From contig OW818641.1 in NCBI GenBank assembly GCA_942492925.1, forward strand, positions 2,189,193 through 2,253,192: 64,000 nucleotides of DNA, in the 5' to 3' direction. This DNA comes from QZKY01 sp942492925. GTDB taxonomy: Bacteria; Pseudomonadota; Gammaproteobacteria; Burkholderiales; Burkholderiaceae_D. The notes beneath the pieces are model-generated. The model was not told the origin of the DNA and searched no databases. It saw nothing but the letters and a program-made list of their open reading frames with translations. Positions 1-9,163 of this stretch are shown here, in pieces (within the stretch, counting starts at the first letter, position 1; every line of letters begins with the position of its first letter). The translations under genes were made by a program, and so were the position numbers.

Positions 1-870
1 CAGTTTGCCGTGACCCATGGTGTCGGCCATTTTTCCGACCGGATAAGCTGCCAGAGAAAACACAACGTTCGTCATCACCATCACCAACGGCACCAGTGCC
101 AGCATCAATCCACCTTGTTGCGCGCGCAAGAGCACAAACGCCTGACTGAATCGCGCCAGCGTAAAAATCGCCCCAATAACCACCACGCACCAATAAGCGC
201 GTCCCATGCGCTCCAAGCTTGTCCACTGAATCGGGTTTTCATGATGCGCCTGTTCCTTGCGTTCGGGCTCTTGCACACCGAACAACAAGAACGCAACCGA
301 TAAAAATGCCGGCAATACGGCAAACCAAAACACGGTGCGGAAATCGTTCGCCCAGAGCAGCATCAGCCCCATCGCCAGCAAAGGTCCGATGAACGCGCCG
401 CCCGCATCCAGCGCTTGACGCAGCCCGTAAGCAGCGCCGCGAATTTCCGGCGGCGTGACATCCGCCACCAATGCATCGCGCGGTGCACCGCGTATGCCTT
501 TTCCAATGCGATCAACAATGCGCGCCGTAAAAACGATTCCCACATTGGATGCCAATGCAAAAACCGGTTTGGTGACGGCGGCGAGTCCATAGCCAATCAG
601 CGCGAGCGTTTTGCGCTTCTTGAGAACATCGCTGAGTACGCCGGAAAAAACTTTGACGATCAGCGCCGTGGCCTGTGCGACGCCCTCGATGACACCCACC
701 ACAAACACGCTGGCGCCCAGCGAAGCGACCAGGAACAAAGGCAGCAGGCTATGCACCAGCTCGGAGGAGACATCCATGAGCAAGCTGACAAAACCCAAAG
801 CCCAGACGCTTCGGGGAATTTTGGTTGGGGAAGGCCGGGGTGAGGGGGTGGGTGAAGAAGGCATGGCCAT
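1..870 (-). CDS. MFS transporter, 5' part (gene runs off the left edge)
   Basis: The minus strand is open from an ATG at 870 to base 1, giving the first 290 residues with no stop in the window. The protein is hydrophobic, with repeated membrane-spanning stretches starting near residue 22, and carries the loop RIVDRIGKGIRGAPRDALVA near residue 117, a signature of one group of major facilitator superfamily permeases. A GGAG six bases before the ATG supports this start; a second in-frame ATG lies two codons in. Family knowledge says an inner-membrane secondary transporter, but the substrate cannot be read from the sequence. It is divergent from the PhoB-box small gene at 1077. Confidence is high for the family and low for function. 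Confidence 0.88.
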   Translation of the reverse strand, partial: MAMPSSPTPSPRPSPTKIPRSVWALGFVSLLMDVSSELVHSLLPLFLVASLGASVFVVGVIEGVAQATALIVKVFSGVLSDVLKKRKTLALIGYGLAAVTKPVFALASNVGIVFTARIVDRIGKGIRGAPRDALVADVTPPEIRGAAYGLRQALDAGGAFIGPLLAMGLMLLWANDFRTVFWFAVLPAFLSVAFLLFGVQEPERKEQAHHENPIQWTSLERMGRAYWCVVVIGAIFTLARFSQAFVLLRAQQGGLMLALVPLVMVMTNVVFSLAAYPVGKMADTMGHGKL

Positions 871-992
871 CGGATTCTCCAATGTCGCGACCGATGTGCC
901 TACTCTACACCAATCATAAAAGGCGTGACGTTCCTCTCATCATCGCCATGATTTTTGACAAACTGCGTGTTTCTCACATAGCAGACATTGGC

Positions 993-1026
993 CTGTCATG
1001 ATCCTGTCATTTTTCTGCGCGATACT
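993..1026 (+). promoter_or_regulatory. Pho box with PhoB-type promoter
   Basis: Two perfect direct repeats CTGTCAT lie at 993-999 and 1004-1010 with a 4-bp spacer. This is the architecture of the PhoB-binding Pho box (two 7-mers, 11-bp period). A -10-like GATACT lies at 1021-1026, ten bases after the box, the geometry of activated Pho promoters where the box replaces the -35 element. Predicted transcription starts near 1033 and reads into the small gene at 1077. That the site is used is inference; the repeats and spacing are directly visible. Confidence 0.65.
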
Positions 1027-1076
1027 ACGCTCACACAAAAAGACGAAATTAATAACCCATATGATATGGAGAAGAT

Positions 1077-1235
1077 ATGAAGAACTTGATGAATACGAAG
1101 GTGGGAGCGGGAAATACGGCTAAACCGGGCTTGAAGACAGCGCTCTGCGAAGCGCTGTTTTCTTATGTACTGACCAAGACAGGTATTTTCCCGAAATCGG
1201 ACGGTAACCGGTGTCTGTTCTGGGCGAACTACTGA
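1077..1235 (+). CDS. small ORF (52 aa) behind the Pho box, unknown function
   Basis: An ATG at 1077, preceded by GGAGA at 1068-1072, opens a 52-codon frame ending TGA at 1235, only four bases from the serS stop codon that faces it. The product begins MKNLMNTKVGAGNTAKPG and ends in the aromatic stretch CLFWANY; it has two cysteines, no clear signal peptide and one mildly hydrophobic stretch. I do not recognise a family. A terminator-like hairpin (1137-1164) sits inside the frame, so the locus may instead make a small RNA of about 130 nt whose ORF is incidental, or a short mRNA with conditional readthrough. The good ribosome-binding site favours translation. Confidence 0.42.
   Translation: MKNLMNTKVGAGNTAKPGLKTALCEALFSYVLTKTGIFPKSDGNRCLFWANY
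1137..1164 (+). terminator. terminator-like hairpin inside the small ORF
   Basis: A perfect 8-bp stem, ACAGCGCT at 1137-1144 and AGCGCTGT at 1151-1158, encloses a 6-nt loop and runs into TTTTCTT on the plus strand. Read from the minus strand the stem has no good U-tract, so it probably does not serve serS. It could end a PhoB-driven transcript at about 1164, or be a structure within the coding mRNA. Confidence 0.5.
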
Positions 1236-1239
1236 AATA

Positions 1240-2526
1240 TCAGGGGACCAGTCGGGTCAGGCCACCCATGTAGGGACGCAACGCGGGCGGAATGTCCACA
1301 CTGCCGTCAGCCTGCTGGTAATTCTCCAGAATCGCCACCAGCGTGCGGCCAATCGCCAAACCCGAACCATTCAAAGTGTGCAGCAATTCGGTACGGCCTT
1401 GCGCATTGCGGAAACGTGCCTGCATCCGACGCGCCTGGAAGGCTTCGCAATTCGACACCGATGAAATTTCGCGATACGCGTTTTGCGCAGGCAGCCACAC
1501 TTCCAGGTCGTAAGTTTTCGCCGCGCCAAATCCCATGTCGCCCGTGCACAGCGCCATCACGCGATATGGCAAGCCCAGCCTCGACAAGACATCGCCCGCA
1601 TGACCAACCATTTCTTCCAGCGCTTCGTAGGATTTTTCCGGGTGCACGATTTGCACCATCTCGACTTTGTCGAACTGATGCTGGCGAATCATGCCGCGCG
1701 TATCGCGTCCATAGCTGCCCGCCTCGGAGCGGAAACAGGGGGTATGCGCGGTAAATCTGATCGGTAACGCGTCCGCCGCAACGATTTGATCGCGCACCAT
1801 GTTTGTCAGCGTGACCTCGGCCGTCGGGATCAAATAGAGCGATTCTTCCTCGCCTTCCTGCCCGCCTTTTTTCACCGCGAACAGATCGGCCTCAAACTTC
1901 GGCAACTGCCCCGTACACAAGAGCGTATCGCCATTAACGATATAAGGCGTATAGCATTCCGTGTAACCATGCTCGACTTGCACATCCAGCATGAATTGCG
2001 CCAGCGCGCGATGCAAGCGCGCCATGCCCCCCTTCATCACACAAAACCGTGCGCCGGTCAGCTTCACCGCCGATTCAAAATCCAGGCCGAGCTTTTCGCC
2101 AATATCGACGTGATCCTTGACGTCAAAATCGAACGCACGCGGCGTGCCGATTTTTCGCACCTCGACATTCGCTGTTTCATCCATACCAGCCGGCACGGAT
2201 TCATGCGGCAGGTTCGGGATATTTTGCAAGAAATCATTCATGCGCGTTTGTACTGCGCCCAACTGCGTTTCGTTATCTTTCAATCCATCGCCAATGCCCG
2301 CCACTTCGGCCATTACACCGGAGGTGTCTTGCCCTTTACCCTTCAGCATGCCAATTTGCTTGGACAGCGCATTACGCTTGGCCTGCATTTCTTCGGTGCG
2401 GGTCTGGATGCGCTTGCGCTCACCCTCCAGCGCGTTGAACTCGGCCATATCCAGCTCGAATTTGCGCGTGGCCAGACGGGCTGCGACTGCAGCGACATCC
2501 TTGCGGAGCAGTTGAAGATCAATCAT
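1240..2526 (-). CDS. serS: seryl-tRNA synthetase
   Basis: This 428-residue cytoplasmic class II synthetase charges tRNA-Ser with serine, the first step toward selenocysteine as well in organisms that make it. The N-terminal roughly 110 residues form the long antiparallel coiled coil that grips the tRNA variable arm (charged, heptad-like sequence with KRIQTRTEEMQAKRN). The catalytic domain has class II motif 2 around FRSEAGSYGRDTRG and motif 3 around GLAIGRTLVAILENYQ near residue 385. The length is normal for the family. It follows rarA on the same strand after a 142-bp spacer, a pairing common in proteobacteria, and ends convergent to the small PhoB-linked ORF. Confidence 0.99.
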   Translation of the reverse strand: MIDLQLLRKDVAAVAARLATRKFELDMAEFNALEGERKRIQTRTEEMQAKRNALSKQIGMLKGKGQDTSGVMAEVAGIGDGLKDNETQLGAVQTRMNDFLQNIPNLPHESVPAGMDETANVEVRKIGTPRAFDFDVKDHVDIGEKLGLDFESAVKLTGARFCVMKGGMARLHRALAQFMLDVQVEHGYTECYTPYIVNGDTLLCTGQLPKFEADLFAVKKGGQEGEEESLYLIPTAEVTLTNMVRDQIVAADALPIRFTAHTPCFRSEAGSYGRDTRGMIRQHQFDKVEMVQIVHPEKSYEALEEMVGHAGDVLSRLGLPYRVMALCTGDMGFGAAKTYDLEVWLPAQNAYREISSVSNCEAFQARRMQARFRNAQGRTELLHTLNGSGLAIGRTLVAILENYQQADGSVDIPPALRPYMGGLTRLVP

Positions 2527-2668
2527 GGGAAAACCTGCTTTGTTTAGTGCGATAAAACGTCATTGTACCAATTGGCGCGTGGCGCGTGGGAAGTAGCGCG
2601 TAGGTGGACAACCAGGCGCCACCGCCAAAAACTGAGGGCGCCCCACCCCACTCCCGACTCACCACCCC

Positions 2669-3958
2669 CTACTTCCTCCCCTTCGCCTTGCGGTCCAACT
2701 CCCGCAAATGGGCGAGTTTTTCGGCAATTTTGCCTTCCATGCCCCGTGGCGTCGGCTCATACCAGTGCGGTTCGCGTATCCCGTCGGGCAGATAGGTTTC
2801 TCCAGCCGCATAGGCTTCCGGCTCGTCATGCGCATAGCGATACAGCTTGCCGTAGCCCAGTTCCTTCATCAGTTTGGTCGGCGCGTTGCGCAAATGCTCA
2901 GGTACTGGCCGGGTTTTGTCTTTGGCTACGAAAGCGCGGGCGGCATTGTAGGCCATATACACGGCATTCGACTTGGCGGCACAAGCCAGAAAAATCACCG
3001 CCTCCGCCAAAGCCAGTTCCCCTTCGGGCGATCCCAGCCGTTCGTAGGTCTCCGCCGCATCCAGGGCCAGGCGCAAGGCGCGAGGATCGGCCAAGCCAAT
3101 GTCTTCCGTAGCCATGCGCACGATGCGTCGCGCAAGATACCGCGGATCGGCACCGCCGTCCAACATGCGCACAAACCAGTAAAGTGCGCCGTCCGGATTG
3201 GAACCGCGCACGGATTTATGGAGTGCGGAAATCTGATCGTAGAAACTGTCCCCGCCTTTGTCAAAACGCCGCAAGGCATCACCTAAACATTCCTTCAACA
3301 GATCAACATCCAGCGCCTTGGCTTCCTTGGCATCGGCCGCGCGTGCTGCAATTTCGAGGTTATTGAGCAAACGCCGTGCATCGCCATCCGCGCTGCCGAT
3401 CAACATGCCACGCGCTTCCTCGCCAATTTGCAAGTTGTTCAGTTCCCGCGCGCACGCTCGCGTGATCAAGGCGTCAAGTTCCTCGTCTTCCAGCGGTTTC
3501 AGCACGTACACCGATGCACGCGACAACAGTGCGCTATTCACCTCAAAAGAAGGGTTTTCCGTAGTCGCGCCAATGAAGGTAAACAGTCCACTTTCGACAT
3601 GCGGCAAAAACGCGTCTTGCTGATTTTTGTTGAAACGATGCACTTCATCGACGAATAGAATGGTGCGTCGGCCGGAATTCGCGCGGATGACCTGTGCCTG
3701 CTCCACCGCTTCGCGGATATCTTTCACGCCAGAGAGTACGGCCGACAAAGCAATAAATTCGGCTTGAAATCCGTCAGCCATCAAGCGCGCCAAGGTGGTT
3801 TTACCCACCCCCGGCGGCCCCCATAAAATCATCGAGTGCGGCTCACCGGACTCAAACGCGACGCGCAGAGGTTTGCCTGCGTCCAGCAAATGACGCTGCC
3901 CAATGACTTCATCCAGGGCGGTGGGGCGCAAACGTTCTGCCAAAGGGGATAAGGACAT
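2669..3958 (-). CDS. rarA: replication-associated recombination protein A (AAA+ ATPase)
   Basis: This 429-residue RarA/MgsA-type clamp-loader-like AAA+ ATPase is known to act at stalled replication forks with SSB. Walker A is WGPPGVGKTT around residues 46-55, Walker B is LFVDEVHRFNK at about 101-111, and a sensor-1 region GATTENPSFEV follows. The C-terminal part contains the tetramerisation region typical of the family (KSNAVYMAYNAARAF). In many betaproteobacteria the order is ftsK-lolA-rarA-serS; here lolA is not adjacent, and the upstream neighbour is instead a very large c-di-GMP gene 61 bp away. Confidence 0.97.
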   Translation of the reverse strand: MSLSPLAERLRPTALDEVIGQRHLLDAGKPLRVAFESGEPHSMILWGPPGVGKTTLARLMADGFQAEFIALSAVLSGVKDIREAVEQAQVIRANSGRRTILFVDEVHRFNKNQQDAFLPHVESGLFTFIGATTENPSFEVNSALLSRASVYVLKPLEDEELDALITRACARELNNLQIGEEARGMLIGSADGDARRLLNNLEIAARAADAKEAKALDVDLLKECLGDALRRFDKGGDSFYDQISALHKSVRGSNPDGALYWFVRMLDGGADPRYLARRIVRMATEDIGLADPRALRLALDAAETYERLGSPEGELALAEAVIFLACAAKSNAVYMAYNAARAFVAKDKTRPVPEHLRNAPTKLMKELGYGKLYRYAHDEPEAYAAGETYLPDGIREPHWYEPTPRGMEGKIAEKLAHLRELDRKAKGRK

Positions 3959-4019
3959 CCGTCAGCCTGCCATACAAGTTGAAAACGCTAGTCTAGCCGA
4001 TGCCAGCCTGAAATGGACG

Positions 4020-7000
4020 CTACCCCAGCTCCTGTAGAAAATCGGGGCGACCGCCCTTCCTCAGGAAGTCGCAGAAAGCGTCGCTGGGCAAGGGGCGGCT
4101 GAACAAATAGCCTTGCATTTCGTCACAGCGATTTTCTTGGAGGAAGCGAAGCTGCTCAACGGTTTCCACGCCTTCGGCCACCACCCGTTTTTTGAGGGAG
4201 TGGGCCAGTGTGATAATGGACAATGTGATCGCGGCATCATCCTCCCGCGTTGTGATTTCCCTGACAAACGATTGATCGATTTTGAGTTTATCGACAGGCA
4301 ATCGTCGCAAATAGCCCAGGCTTGAATACCCCGTACCAAAATCATCAATAGAGAGATGCACGCCGAGTTGCCCCAGTCGTTCGAGGACATCCAGTGTTTT
4401 CTCAAAATCTTGAATAAGAATGGATTCCGTGAGCTCCAGTTCCAAGAACCTGGATGCCAGCCCGGATTGCGCCAGCGCCAAGGAAACCGTTTCCTCAATA
4501 TCCCCTCGACGAAATTGCAGGGCCGAGATATTGACCGCGACCACTAGCTCCGGCCACCCCGCCTGATGCCATCTCACCGCCTGCTGGCATGCCTCCTGCA
4601 AGACCCAGTTGCCGATGGGGATAATCATCCCGCTGTCTTCGGCAACCTGAATAAAACGATTGGGAGGAATCATCCCCAGCTCCGGGTGACGCCAGCGTAT
4701 CAGCGCTTCAGCCCCCATCAAGCGCCCCGTCGACAGTTCGAGCAAGGGCTGAAAATGGAGCTGGAACTCCCTGTTTTCTAGCGCACGCGACAACCCGTTC
4801 CGAATGAGCAAATGCTCGAGCACATAATCGTTCATCTCTTCGGCAAAGAAGCGATGCGTATTGCGACCCGATTGCTTGGCGTTATACATCGCCATGTCGG
4901 CATTTTTGAGCAAGGTGCCGCGATCCTGGCCATCCTCCGGATACAGGGCTATGCCAATCGATGTTGAAATGATCAAGTTATGCTCGGCAATAGGGTAGGT
5001 TTGGTTGACGCTCTCCAGGATGTTAAGCGCGACACGGTTAATGTCTTCTATTTCGGTCACATCATTCAGCATCACGAGAAACTCGTCACCACCGAGGCGG
5101 CTGACTGTATCCGACTCGCGCACGCATTCCAGCAACCGTTCTGCCACGACTTTCAGAATGCTGTCGCCAACCGCATGACCGAGCGTATCGTTAATAACCT
5201 TGAAGTCGTCCAGATCCAGGAACATGACTGCCACACGGGATTTCACCCGATGCGCATGCGCAATCGCCTGTTCCAGACGATCGTTGGCCAGCATGCGATT
5301 GGGCAGCCCCGTCAGGAAATCATGGTAAGCAAGGTATTCAATGCGTTTTTGAATTTCCTTGTTTTCGGTAATGTCGTCGGCAATGCCGATGTAATGCCGC
5401 GTCACACCGTTCTCATCACGCATGGCGCTGACCGAAAGCCAGGCCGCATATTCTTCCCCATTCTTGCGGCAATTCCAGACTTCTCCCTGCCAGCCATCTT
5501 CCTGCAACAAGGTGTTCCAGAATGCCTGGTAAAACTCGCTGGTTTGTCGCCCTGACTGCAAGAGGCTTGGATTGCGCCCCAACACTTCAGCTTCCGTGTA
5601 ACCGGTGATTCTGGTAAAAGCAGGGTTCACGGTGACGATGTTTGCCTTGTCATCCGTAATGACGATGGCACTGTGATTGCTTTCAAACACCGTCGCAGCC
5701 AACCGGAGCCCTTCTTCTGACTGCTTGCTTTCGGTAATATCCGTTGCCATGGTGATGGCGTAGCGTCGCTCATCCGGCAACCGACCGAGCGGTGAAGACA
5801 CAATATGCCACGTCCGAAACTGACCGTTCTTACAACGAATCATCTGCTCGCCACTGTCGAAACGTTGCTCAGCGGCGAATACACCGCGAATGCGCATCTC
5901 TGCTTCTCTGGCCTTACTGCCAAAAGCCCTTTCCGCCCACACGCTTATCGTAGGAATGTCGGTCAGGGTATAGCCGGAAAGTTCCATCCACGCGCGGTTA
6001 ATCTGGAATACTCCCCCATCTTCTCCAAACACCATCATCGGATACGGCGCCTCTTCGGCAACACGCCGCAAGCGCGCCTCACTTTGACGCAACGCCACTT
6101 CCGTTTGCCGGCGCAAGGTTTCGCGATCGAAATTCTCGAGCGCAAAACCGAGGTTTGCCGAAATTTCGCCCAGCAAACCAACAAATTCTTCGTCGAACGC
6201 CTGGCTTTGATCGCTGTACACCGAAAAAACCGCGTAGGGCTTGCCATTGCGGATGATGGGAAGCGTTGCGGAAGAGCGAACCCCGTGTCGTTTGGCACGA
6301 TCATGCCATGGGGCTGTCTGATGATCGGCATCAAAGTCGTTGATTACCACCACACGCGAATCCCGCAGAGTAATCGACGTCGGCCCCAGCCCCTCGGGTT
6401 CGTCCGGTGATAGGGCGATCTTGATCCCATCGAGATACCCGGCAATATCCCCATGACTTGCTATCGGCACGATCCGCCCGGATGCCGTGTCGGCAACGCC
6501 AACCCAGGCAAACCGCATCCCCCCTAGCTCAACGGCAATCCGGCAAGCCATCGGAAAAAGTGCAGATTGATCCTCCAGACGCACAATCGCATCGTTTGTT
6601 TCGCTCAATGCACGATACAGATTCACCAATCGCTGCGCCCGCTGTTCCGCCATCTTGCGCGTGGTGACATCTTCAACCAGCGATGCCACCTGTCCCGGTG
6701 CAGGCGCAAAGGCATAGACGGAAAACCAGCCATCCCAGGCGGAGACGTACCCCTCCATATGCCGCGGCTCGTTTGTCGTCGCCACTTCACCCAAACTTTC
6801 GATCCAGCACGCCTCGGTGGATGGGAACAATTCCTTGATGGTTTTGCCGACGATCACACCCCGATGCATGTGCACAATTTTTTCAAAGGCAGGATTGGCT
6901 TCCAGATACCGGAAATCCACCGCCTTTCCTTGCGCATTTCGTATCACTTCATGCAGGGCGAATCCATTGGTCATGTTATTAAATAACAGAGACATACGCG

Positions 7001-8684
7001 TTTCACTCGCGCGCAGTGCCATCTCAGATTGCTTGCGCTCGCTGATGTCACGCACAATCCCCTGCGCAAAAAAGCCATGCTCGGCCTGAATCAAGCCCAT
7101 GCTCACTTCGACAGGAAAAACAGAGCCATCGCTACGCCGGTGGACCGATTCGACCAGCATGTTTTTTTGCTCCAGAATCTTTTGGCGAAGGCGATCAATG
7201 TCAAACGCCTCACCCTGTGCGCGCAATGCCTTGACGTTCATCCCCAGCAAGACTGCGCGCGGGTAACCGTACATGGTCTCGGCCCGGTCGTTCGCATCGA
7301 CAATAATGCCAACCTCGTTCGTCAAGAACATGGCGTCATTGGCGTATTTACTCAGGAAATCCACCTGCTTGCCGAGCGCCTCCTGCTGAAGCGCTGCTTT
7401 CACCCGTTCCGTCTCGTATTTTGCACGCCGCTGTCGCCACCAGAAGTAAAGTGACAGGCTACCGACCAGTGCCAACAAAAGTGCCGCCGCTGCAACATTG
7501 GCGGCCATCTTTCTTATTGGCTGCTCGACTTCTTCCTTGTCTGCCTCCGTCAACATGAACCAGTCGGTGTTGGGGATATTCACGGCATATCCGACCACTG
7601 GCTCACCACGATAATCCGTCCCCTCAATGAATCCTGATGCACCACCCACGATCTGCGTCTCCAGCAAATTGGGGTTGGCAAGGATGCTCGACTTGGACAG
7701 CAAAGAGGCTTCCCGATGACGCAACGCATTGAGATACACCACGCTATCCCCGTCGCGCATGAAGACGATCGTCTCTGCCGTCTTGCTGGGCGTTGGCCAG
7801 GTTTCGATCAAAGGCAGTATGTGTGCCTGAGGACTCAGCTCGAATATCAACCCACCAACCACCGGACCCTTTGCTCCGGCGGGCATCAAGGGTGCAGCCA
7901 TCGGCAGACTGACGTATTTCGTGCCATCGGGTCTTTGATGCCAGTGCATGATCCCGATCACGGGGGCTCTGGCTTTTATGGCGCGCTGCAGCAATTCAGC
8001 GATCTGCCCGGCATCGCCCGCAACACTTTCCTTGCTTCCCAAAAACTGTTTCCCCTGCAAATCATACAGGCTCAAATCCCCATAACCCTGACTTTGCTGA
8101 AGCGTCTCAAGTCGCCGTTGCACCCACGCCATCCGCTGCGAGGGCAAGGTTCCGCGCCGCGCCCATTCTTCAACGCTACTGGCCAGATAGGAATGGTTCC
8201 CGGCCGCCACGGCAAAATTGAGGTTGTGTTTCAACCAGCTGTTTATCTGCTCAGCCTTCAAGGTCGCGACAGCGGCGAGATTTTGTTCAATCTTTTTGAG
8301 TTCGGATCGTTTGAGATGCTCAAAAACGACATAGCTGCCACACGCAATAATCAGTAAAAAGCCCAGCAGATAAATGACCGGAAGGCGGATCGTCACGCCG
8401 CCGATGCGCCGTTTTTCTTCTTCGATCAGTGTATCCTGCACTTCCGGAATTTCGCTCTGCCAAGCGCGCAGTAACGCATATAACGCCCAGCCCGTCAGCA
8501 GGACAAACAGGATCCCCTTGAGCATTTCCAGATCGCCGCGTATGGCCGCATGGCCGGCAAACATGTCTATGGCGACACCTGACAGCAGAATCCATAGCCC
8601 CGCGAGCGCCACATAGATCAACGCATAGCTCAAGGCCTTGATCCGCAAGCGGAACGGCGATGTCTCCCGGTTATTTTTTGTCAC
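4020..8684 (-). CDS. membrane Cache/PAS/GAF GGDEF-EAL cyclic-di-GMP enzyme
   Basis: This 1554-residue sensor protein probably both makes and degrades c-di-GMP. From the N-terminus I see membrane segments at about 19-42, 55-75 and 101-121, a periplasmic Cache-like region (about 140-380), a membrane segment at 397-417, PAS (445-555), PAS (565-680), GAF (700-855), PAS (865-985), PAS (992-1110), GGDEF (1115-1280) and EAL (1300-1545). GGDEF is intact at 1198-1202 with a canonical RxxD inhibitory site at 1189-1192. EAL is intact at 1326-1328, as are DDFGTG at 1447 and EGVET near the end. Both activities are therefore chemically possible. The start is GTG at 8684. It is divergent from the sensor genes at 9164; the signal is unknown. 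Confidence 0.95.
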   Translation of the reverse strand: MTKNNRETSPFRLRIKALSYALIYVALAGLWILLSGVAIDMFAGHAAIRGDLEMLKGILFVLLTGWALYALLRAWQSEIPEVQDTLIEEEKRRIGGVTIRLPVIYLLGFLLIIACGSYVVFEHLKRSELKKIEQNLAAVATLKAEQINSWLKHNLNFAVAAGNHSYLASSVEEWARRGTLPSQRMAWVQRRLETLQQSQGYGDLSLYDLQGKQFLGSKESVAGDAGQIAELLQRAIKARAPVIGIMHWHQRPDGTKYVSLPMAAPLMPAGAKGPVVGGLIFELSPQAHILPLIETWPTPSKTAETIVFMRDGDSVVYLNALRHREASLLSKSSILANPNLLETQIVGGASGFIEGTDYRGEPVVGYAVNIPNTDWFMLTEADKEEVEQPIRKMAANVAAAALLLALVGSLSLYFWWRQRRAKYETERVKAALQQEALGKQVDFLSKYANDAMFLTNEVGIIVDANDRAETMYGYPRAVLLGMNVKALRAQGEAFDIDRLRQKILEQKNMLVESVHRRSDGSVFPVEVSMGLIQAEHGFFAQGIVRDISERKQSEMALRASETRMSLLFNNMTNGFALHEVIRNAQGKAVDFRYLEANPAFEKIVHMHRGVIVGKTIKELFPSTEACWIESLGEVATTNEPRHMEGYVSAWDGWFSVYAFAPAPGQVASLVEDVTTRKMAEQRAQRLVNLYRALSETNDAIVRLEDQSALFPMACRIAVELGGMRFAWVGVADTASGRIVPIASHGDIAGYLDGIKIALSPDEPEGLGPTSITLRDSRVVVINDFDADHQTAPWHDRAKRHGVRSSATLPIIRNGKPYAVFSVYSDQSQAFDEEFVGLLGEISANLGFALENFDRETLRRQTEVALRQSEARLRRVAEEAPYPMMVFGEDGGVFQINRAWMELSGYTLTDIPTISVWAERAFGSKAREAEMRIRGVFAAEQRFDSGEQMIRCKNGQFRTWHIVSSPLGRLPDERRYAITMATDITESKQSEEGLRLAATVFESNHSAIVITDDKANIVTVNPAFTRITGYTEAEVLGRNPSLLQSGRQTSEFYQAFWNTLLQEDGWQGEVWNCRKNGEEYAAWLSVSAMRDENGVTRHYIGIADDITENKEIQKRIEYLAYHDFLTGLPNRMLANDRLEQAIAHAHRVKSRVAVMFLDLDDFKVINDTLGHAVGDSILKVVAERLLECVRESDTVSRLGGDEFLVMLNDVTEIEDINRVALNILESVNQTYPIAEHNLIISTSIGIALYPEDGQDRGTLLKNADMAMYNAKQSGRNTHRFFAEEMNDYVLEHLLIRNGLSRALENREFQLHFQPLLELSTGRLMGAEALIRWRHPELGMIPPNRFIQVAEDSGMIIPIGNWVLQEACQQAVRWHQAGWPELVVAVNISALQFRRGDIEETVSLALAQSGLASRFLELELTESILIQDFEKTLDVLERLGQLGVHLSIDDFGTGYSSLGYLRRLPVDKLKIDQSFVREITTREDDAAITLSIITLAHSLKKRVVAEGVETVEQLRFLQENRCDEMQGYLFSRPLPSDAFCDFLRKGGRPDFLQELG

Positions 8685-9163
8685 GCCTATTCATTCCCGA
8701 GCAAATGAGCTGAGCTGCGCGCGCCAAACTTTTCAAGTTATGCAAACCACGCTCCGCTTGTCAGCCTCAAAAGAAACACATTTTGCCAAACAACCTATTT
8801 TTTTGAGGGTATCAGAGTTTCAATTATTGTTTCAGCGACTCCCCTGTTTTTTCCTGACAAATATCAACCCATGCATCGCTGTGCAACACGGACAAAAACA
8901 GTTTGTTGTATTCAATACATACCCAAGCGATCATCAAAAAATGGCGGTGTCTATTGAGCGTGCGTGACATCGCAACAGCCGCTGTTTGCGCAGGATTTAT
9001 TCTGCTTTATTGCCAAACCTCAAGCATGACCTGCTTCGCTTGCGGATAATGATGCACAGGAGCGAAGCTTCAGCTTCTTCCATCCATTGAATCATGACGG
9101 TTGTCTTTCGCATTGGCGCGTGCCCGGCGGCTTCGGCGAAACTGTTCTGTAAATGGCTATCCC
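8685..9163. other. 479-bp divergent intergenic region between c-di-GMP genes
   Basis: No convincing gene is present. The region must hold promoters for the minus-strand gene at 8684 and the plus-strand sensor pair at 9164. It is AT-rich around 8780-8960, but I find no sigma-70 promoter I would defend. The one clear structure is the inverted repeat at 9033-9068. Short ORFs here have no ribosome-binding site and no recognisable product. Confidence 0.6.
9033..9068 (+). repeat. 8-bp perfect inverted repeat upstream of the sensor gene
   Basis: GCTTCGCT at 9033-9040 and AGCGAAGC at 9061-9068 are exact reverse complements separated by 20 bp, about 100 bp before the start at 9164. It could be an operator for a dimeric regulator or a leader hairpin; nothing in the sequence decides between them. 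Confidence 0.5.
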
